Shown one piece after another: positions 5,001-7,052 of a stretch of DNA of 7,052 nucleotides (its first letter is position 1; the number at the start of each line of letters is the position of its first letter). This stretch comes from Clostridia bacterium (GTDB lineage Bacteria; Bacillota; Clostridia; Oscillospirales; Ruminococcaceae): the NCBI GenBank assembly GCA_009177225.1, contig WFLZ01000283.1:403-7454 (forward strand), in the 5' to 3' direction. The notes under the pieces are model-generated. The model made no database searches and was not told the DNA's origin. It worked only from the letters and a program-made list of their open reading frames with translations. Both the position numbers and the translations under genes were made by a program.

Positions 5001-7052
5001 GTGGTGTGCAAAGATTACAAGTATTGAGTATATTTGTGAACCAGATGTAAACCCTGAGTCTACACTTGACAGCGTAACCATTGAATGCCCAGATTATATG
5101 GACGGCACAGTTTTTAAGCTTTATAACGGAAACGATGGTCATGAACATATAGGTAAAGTAGAAAACGGTAAGTGTACTATTATAGTAGGTCATGATGGAC
5201 TTACAAATTTCCCAAAACTTCAAATAAAAGAACATGAAGACAACAGAACAAATATCGACGTAGATAATGAGACACTTACAATTGAGTTGCCTAACACAAG
5301 AGACGTATCAGGAATAAAAATCAATAAGGTTAATGTGGCAGGCAAGGAAGTTGTTGGTGCTAAACTCACACTTACAGCTATAGACGACGACGCTACAATA
5401 GATGGTAAATCAAAGGAAAAGAAGTGGACATCCGACGAAGACAAAGAGTGGGTATTGGAGAACATTAACGACGGAAATTATAAACTTCACGAAGAAGTAG
5501 CTCCGAACGGCTATGAAGTTACAGCGGACATTGTGTTTACAGTTGAAAACGGTAAAATTAAAGATGATTCTGTAAAGGCTGTTGATGCAGAAGGTAACTC
5601 CATAGAAAACTATACACTTGAACTTTCTGAAGACGGAAAAATGTCGGAACTTAACATGATTGATGAAAGAGTTCTGAAGATAAGCAAGATTGATAGTGAT
5701 AAAAACCCACTTAAAGGAGCAAAATTCAAACTCACAGCTGTAGATGACGATAAAAACACTATTGAATTTAACAAAGAAAGAGTTAAATTTGATGAAAAAT
5801 ATGTAAGTTTCAATAATGAAGAAAATCCAACAGCAATTATATGGGATTCACAAAATACTTCAGAAGTGGAAATAAGAAATCTCCCTAACGGTACTTATAC
5901 ACTTGTTGAAACTGACGCTCCTGACGGATATCAGGTAACAAAAGAAATCACATTTGAAATCAAGAAAACCGACAAGGACGGCATAGTTGTTACCGGCAAA
6001 CAAGTGACAGCGGCAAAAGATGAAACGACTGGTCATACTGATTATGAAGTAGTTGTTACCGATAAGGCTGCTGAACTTTTCATCAGCAAGAAAGCAGTCG
6101 GCAATACTACTACAGAACTTGCCGGAGCTGACCTTACACTTACCCGTGTAGATAAAGATGGAAATGCCATTGCTTTTGAAAAAACTGACGAATCTAAAAT
6201 TACATTCTCTGATAAAGAGAATATGAAGTTTAACCCTGATAAGACAGCAATCAGCTGGAAATCTGGCGGCACTGCAAAGAAAATAACAAATATTCCTGAC
6301 GGTACTTATGTACTTAAAGAAGAAAATGCTCCAAAGAAATATGAAAAAGCATCTGATATTACTTTTGTAATTGATAATGGTGTTGTAAAGAGTGCCACAA
6401 CAGTTGACGAAAACGGTAAAACTGTAGACCTGTCCAAGACAAATGTTACAAACGGAAATACTGTTACTATGTTCGATAGAGAAACAGTAAAAATCAGCAA
6501 GCAGGACGTTGACGGCAACGAACTCAAGGGCGCAACACTTGTTCTTACAGGTAAGCAGACAATCAAAGGTGAGGACGGAGAAGAAACAGAAGTTGATGTT
6601 GTATTCGATGAAAGTAACGTTGAAGGCACATCTGCAAAAGCTGTAACCTTAAATGAAAACGGTGAAGTAATCACTGAGGGTAATGGAACTGCAATCCAGT
6701 GGGTATCAGACGGAGAAACAATTCTTGAAATCAAGGGTCTGCCCGACGGTAAATATACTCTTAAGGAAACAGCAGCACCTGAGGGATTTGATATTGCAAC
6801 AGAAATTACTTTTGTTATTGAAAATCAAAAGCTTAAGAGTGCGGTTATTGGTGAAACTGCAGAAAAACCACTTAAAGATGGCGTTATTGTAATGGTTGAC
6901 AATGCAAAAGCAACTACATCTACATCCACATCTACATCCACATCTACATCCACATCCACATCTACATCTACATCTACATCTACATCCACATCAACATCTA
7001 CATCCACATCTACATCCACATCTACATCCACATCTACATCCACATCTACATC
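1930..7052 (+). CDS. Giant secreted adhesin: choice-of-anchor A domain plus SpaA/Cna-B domains (3' partial)
   Basis: The frame is open for 1707 codons and runs off the window. Residues 1-31 are a signal peptide (KLAKR, hydrophobic core, cleavage near GSFA|S). Residues 74-477 match the choice-of-anchor A family: FAVFLYGDF (81-89), GRVAVGGNF (98-106), IVVNVAG (317-323), [10 protein letters not shown] (428-437) and a closing YRPFTGP. SpaA/Cna-B domains follow at 487-623, 811-905, a degenerate one ending at 1124, and four long ones over 1126-1660. They show the family signature of a Lys near the start (K492, K815, K1133, K1253, K1387, K1524) and a Glu in a [13 protein letters not shown] motif (E557, E873, E1188, E1327, E1464, E1613), the residues that make an intramolecular Lys-Asn/Asp isopeptide bond. 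Linkers are poly-Thr and Thr-Ser. The cell-wall anchor lies beyond the window. The likely role is adhesion to host, substrate or other cells; the ligand is unknown. Confidence 0.9.
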   Translation, partial: MNKLAKRSLSFVTAMLMSVMSMVTGISGSFASNPVPNVSGTDTKTDDVTLLAGNNGLKGTNIADTIKNYEKEYALGMASQFAVFLYGDFIPTGSDAEGRVAVGGNFAPNNEYELGNGDFVTQTALDALLNNEGFANLIVNGTARGLVPTSWESYKDTEGNKSYFSKRFWIKDKNSAEISENFKNNAGGGRWSGNFEDYLYEGSKAFDVKAYFDTIIERSEKFKQLGESKGSKVDIDRDVSFERVSLPYADVGEGSGDEHANFMSGDKAYAFAGSTHFVYDGVPNAETVYFDITEEQWNEINKTQVFYFDNIPEDAYIVVNVAGKNIDINKIEGSWKDRVTLINNVSISKGLYTVLDKDGNIIKDAAEQLAEAKVYSASNSKELKEKIEEVFGEGATIHGVYNNDEGVTHLLYNFYEADNVIYGASSQGTILAPKAKVDSTKASGAVNDGYGHLSGALIAKSAEGNMEYGYRPFTGPYSMLGATSGYVIAVKKTDGNEALAGATLELIDDETNKAVSQIETSNEAYNLINVPTSVDFSGDKKYTAGSEPISKTYTLTETKAPAGYDPTNKTYKIMVDEKIIGVDPDTGIPTEVDVKISMQEYDEENNPVGAVVTIRDLTFKDTYVTTTTTTTTTTTTTTTTTTTTTTTTTTEESKDDESTTTTTAEEVITPSEENGNETPVIPDTQADDTPADTNTGKIEKVRTKRTITVSFTAQRNGEFMGRPITYPQNVSNEFTLAISDGKVISVAATKSNIGLSNVEFPNEWNEDFKTDKSSNLYHGDDVYYYDADSMMISIIPQIDTMPEFVNTEKDITLVKIDAIPDDDGNYKTLAGAVIDIYKVEEGKDDTLEKTVETSNDGTANLGHLDPGRYFIRETQTPEGNYIAPINDIYFTIDENYNIVRDEFEKYKISYKLNYDGAEGTEYTATVNEDSKIRLKGVETVEIKPVVEKNINADEVTRDYAGYADKKIEKIIVYATDIEWNSGGINFKPNGNYTEENQFPLVEGKNEITPKELYFGDKGNMEISKWCAKITSIEYICEPDVNPESTLDSVTIECPDYMDGTVFKLYNGNDGHEHIGKVENGKCTIIVGHDGLTNFPKLQIKEHEDNRTNIDVDNETLTIELPNTRDVSGIKINKVNVAGKEVVGAKLTLTAIDDDATIDGKSKEKKWTSDEDKEWVLENINDGNYKLHEEVAPNGYEVTADIVFTVENGKIKDDSVKAVDAEGNSIENYTLELSEDGKMSELNMIDERVLKISKIDSDKNPLKGAKFKLTAVDDDKNTIEFNKERVKFDEKYVSFNNEENPTAIIWDSQNTSEVEIRNLPNGTYTLVETDAPDGYQVTKEITFEIKKTDKDGIVVTGKQVTAAKDETTGHTDYEVVVTDKAAELFISKKAVGNTTTELAGADLTLTRVDKDGNAIAFEKTDESKITFSDKENMKFNPDKTAISWKSGGTAKKITNIPDGTYVLKEENAPKKYEKASDITFVIDNGVVKSATTVDENGKTVDLSKTNVTNGNTVTMFDRETVKISKQDVDGNELKGATLVLTGKQTIKGEDGEETEVDVVFDESNVEGTSAKAVTLNENGEVITEGNGTAIQWVSDGETILEIKGLPDGKYTLKETAAPEGFDIATEITFVIENQKLKSAVIGETAEKPLKDGVIVMVDNAKATTSTSTSTSTSTSTSTSTSTSTSTSTSTSTSTSTSTSTSTSTSTST
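2149..3360 (+). other. Choice-of-anchor A domain of the adhesin
   Basis: Residues 74-477 carry the landmarks of the choice-of-anchor A family (TIGR04215) in the right order: a YGDF segment, GRVAVGGNF, a central helical stretch ([12 protein letters not shown]), VVNVAG, then [10 protein letters not shown] and a final Gly-rich beta portion ending PFTGP. The family occurs on surface proteins with varied C-terminal anchors, as its name says. Its ligand is not established. It is the most N-terminal folded domain and so probably the tip of the stalk. Confidence 0.82.
3388..3798 (+). other. SpaA/Cna-B domain 1
   Basis: Residues 487-623. The domain starts [10 protein letters not shown] with the predicted isopeptide Lys at 492. 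It continues [10 protein letters not shown] and has a textbook [13 protein letters not shown] motif with the catalytic Glu at 557. It ends in FKDTYV, where Asp621 sits where the acceptor Asn usually is. It directly precedes the poly-Thr tract. Confidence 0.85.
3802..3879 (+). repeat. In-frame ACA/ACT repeat coding 26 consecutive threonines
   Basis: Twenty-six uninterrupted ACA and ACT codons encode Thr625-Thr650. A second short run of five Thr codons follows at 3907-3921, within an acidic, Pro-containing linker (EESKDDES ... [10 protein letters not shown]) that extends to residue 697. The mixed ACA/ACT order makes this an imperfect trinucleotide tract. Length changes in steps of three would alter the spacer without breaking the frame. 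Confidence 0.95.
4021..4353 (+). other. Unrecognised beta-rich domain of the adhesin
   Basis: Residues about 698-808 open with alternating hydrophobic and polar residues ([18 protein letters not shown]). They contain [16 protein letters not shown] and have no Cys or signature residues that I can match to a family. The segment lies between the poly-Thr linker and SpaA domain 2. I do not recognise it. It could be a further immunoglobulin-like or Cna-B-like domain that has diverged. Confidence 0.45.
4360..4644 (+). other. SpaA/Cna-B domain 2
   Basis: Residues about 811-905. ITLVKIDA supplies the predicted isopeptide Lys815, [10 protein letters not shown] the second strand, and [21 protein letters not shown] the Glu873 motif. 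The closing strand with its Asn or Asp acceptor is not obvious, so bond formation is less certain here than in the other domains. Confidence 0.75.
4645..5301 (+). other. Unrecognised segment plus degenerate SpaA-like domain with four cysteines
   Basis: Residues about 906-1124. The first two thirds ([14 protein letters not shown] ... [14 protein letters not shown]) match no family that I know. The last third ([20 protein letters not shown] ... QIKEHEDN ... [10 protein letters not shown]) follows the SpaA plan. It keeps a Glu (1101) and the C-terminal Asn (1122), but has Cys1053 where the isopeptide Lys should be. Cys1026, 1036, 1053 and 1082 are the only cysteines in the visible 1707 residues. 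Confidence 0.55.
5305..6909 (+). repeat. Four tandem long SpaA/Cna-B domains
   Basis: Four consecutive domains of about 120-140 residues begin near residues 1126, 1248, 1382 and 1519 and end near 1660. Each starts with a (V/T)-x-I-(S/N)-K motif (K1133, K1253, K1387, K1524). Each has a Trp-x-Ser (W1166, W1305, W1443, W1591) and then, 21-22 residues after the Trp, the Glu of a YxLxExxAP motif (E1188, E1327, E1464, E1613). Each closes with a strand ending in Asp (D1245, D1378, D1516, D1657). They have diverged in DNA sequence, so this is an old duplication and not a fresh one. Confidence 0.85.
6916..7052 (+). repeat. Hexanucleotide ACA-TCY repeat coding a Thr-Ser tract, running off the window
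   Basis: From residue 1663 onward the protein is strictly alternating Thr and Ser. Twenty-two Ser-Thr pairs are complete before the window ends inside the next Ser codon. Thr is always ACA; Ser is TCT or TCC with one TCA, and TCT and TCC often alternate, giving a loose 12-bp period. As the unit is six bases, gain or loss of copies keeps the frame. It probably forms the extended stalk below the SpaA chain. Confidence 0.95.

Noticed and set aside
6825..7043. Minus-strand frame coding a long Asp-Val repeat
   Set aside because: It is the reverse complement of the Thr-Ser codon repeat (TGTAGA/TGTGGA read in another phase) and has no independent support.
6916..7052. Possible CRISPR-like array because of the dense short repeats
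   Set aside because: Units are six bases, contiguous and in frame, with no spacers.

Overview
The window reads as chromosome of a low-G+C Gram-positive anaerobe, most likely a Ruminococcus-like member of the Oscillospiraceae. This is inferred from A/T-rich codon use, AAAGGAG-type Shine-Dalgarno sites, long threonine-rich stalks, and the combination of a choice-of-anchor A domain with SpaA/Cna-B domains in one giant surface protein. No rRNA or other species-level marker is present, so genus is a guess.

Layout: both genes lie on the + strand and both are cut by the window edges. Positions 1-1580 hold the 3' part of an ECF-type sigma factor gene. Its protein continues past the DNA-binding domain into a transmembrane helix, a Thr/Ser-rich stalk and an extracellular domain that resembles LprI (DUF1311). 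A strong intrinsic terminator (1587-1623) closes it. The 306-bp gap to 1929 holds a very good vegetative promoter (TTGCAA, 17 bp, extended TATAAT), a leader of about 140 nt and a possible 20-codon leader peptide whose stop overlaps the next start (ATGA). From 1930 to the window end, one uninterrupted frame encodes at least 1707 residues of a secreted adhesin-like protein.

Adhesin layout: signal peptide (1-31), choice-of-anchor A domain (about 74-477), SpaA domain 1 (487-623), a run of 26 threonines and an acidic linker (624-697), an unrecognised beta-rich domain (about 698-808), SpaA 2 (811-905), an unrecognised segment leading into a degenerate SpaA-like domain with the protein's only four visible cysteines (about 906-1124), four long SpaA domains of one subclass (1126-1660), and a Thr-Ser dipeptide tract still running at the window end. 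The C-terminal anchor is not in the window.

Working together: the sigma protein looks like a one-polypeptide signal transducer, with an outside sensor and an inside transcription factor, and it sits next to a cell-surface adhesin. A link between them is suggested only by adjacency and the shared stalk composition. The terminator and the vegetative-type promoter argue that the adhesin is a separate transcription unit that does not strictly need this sigma factor.
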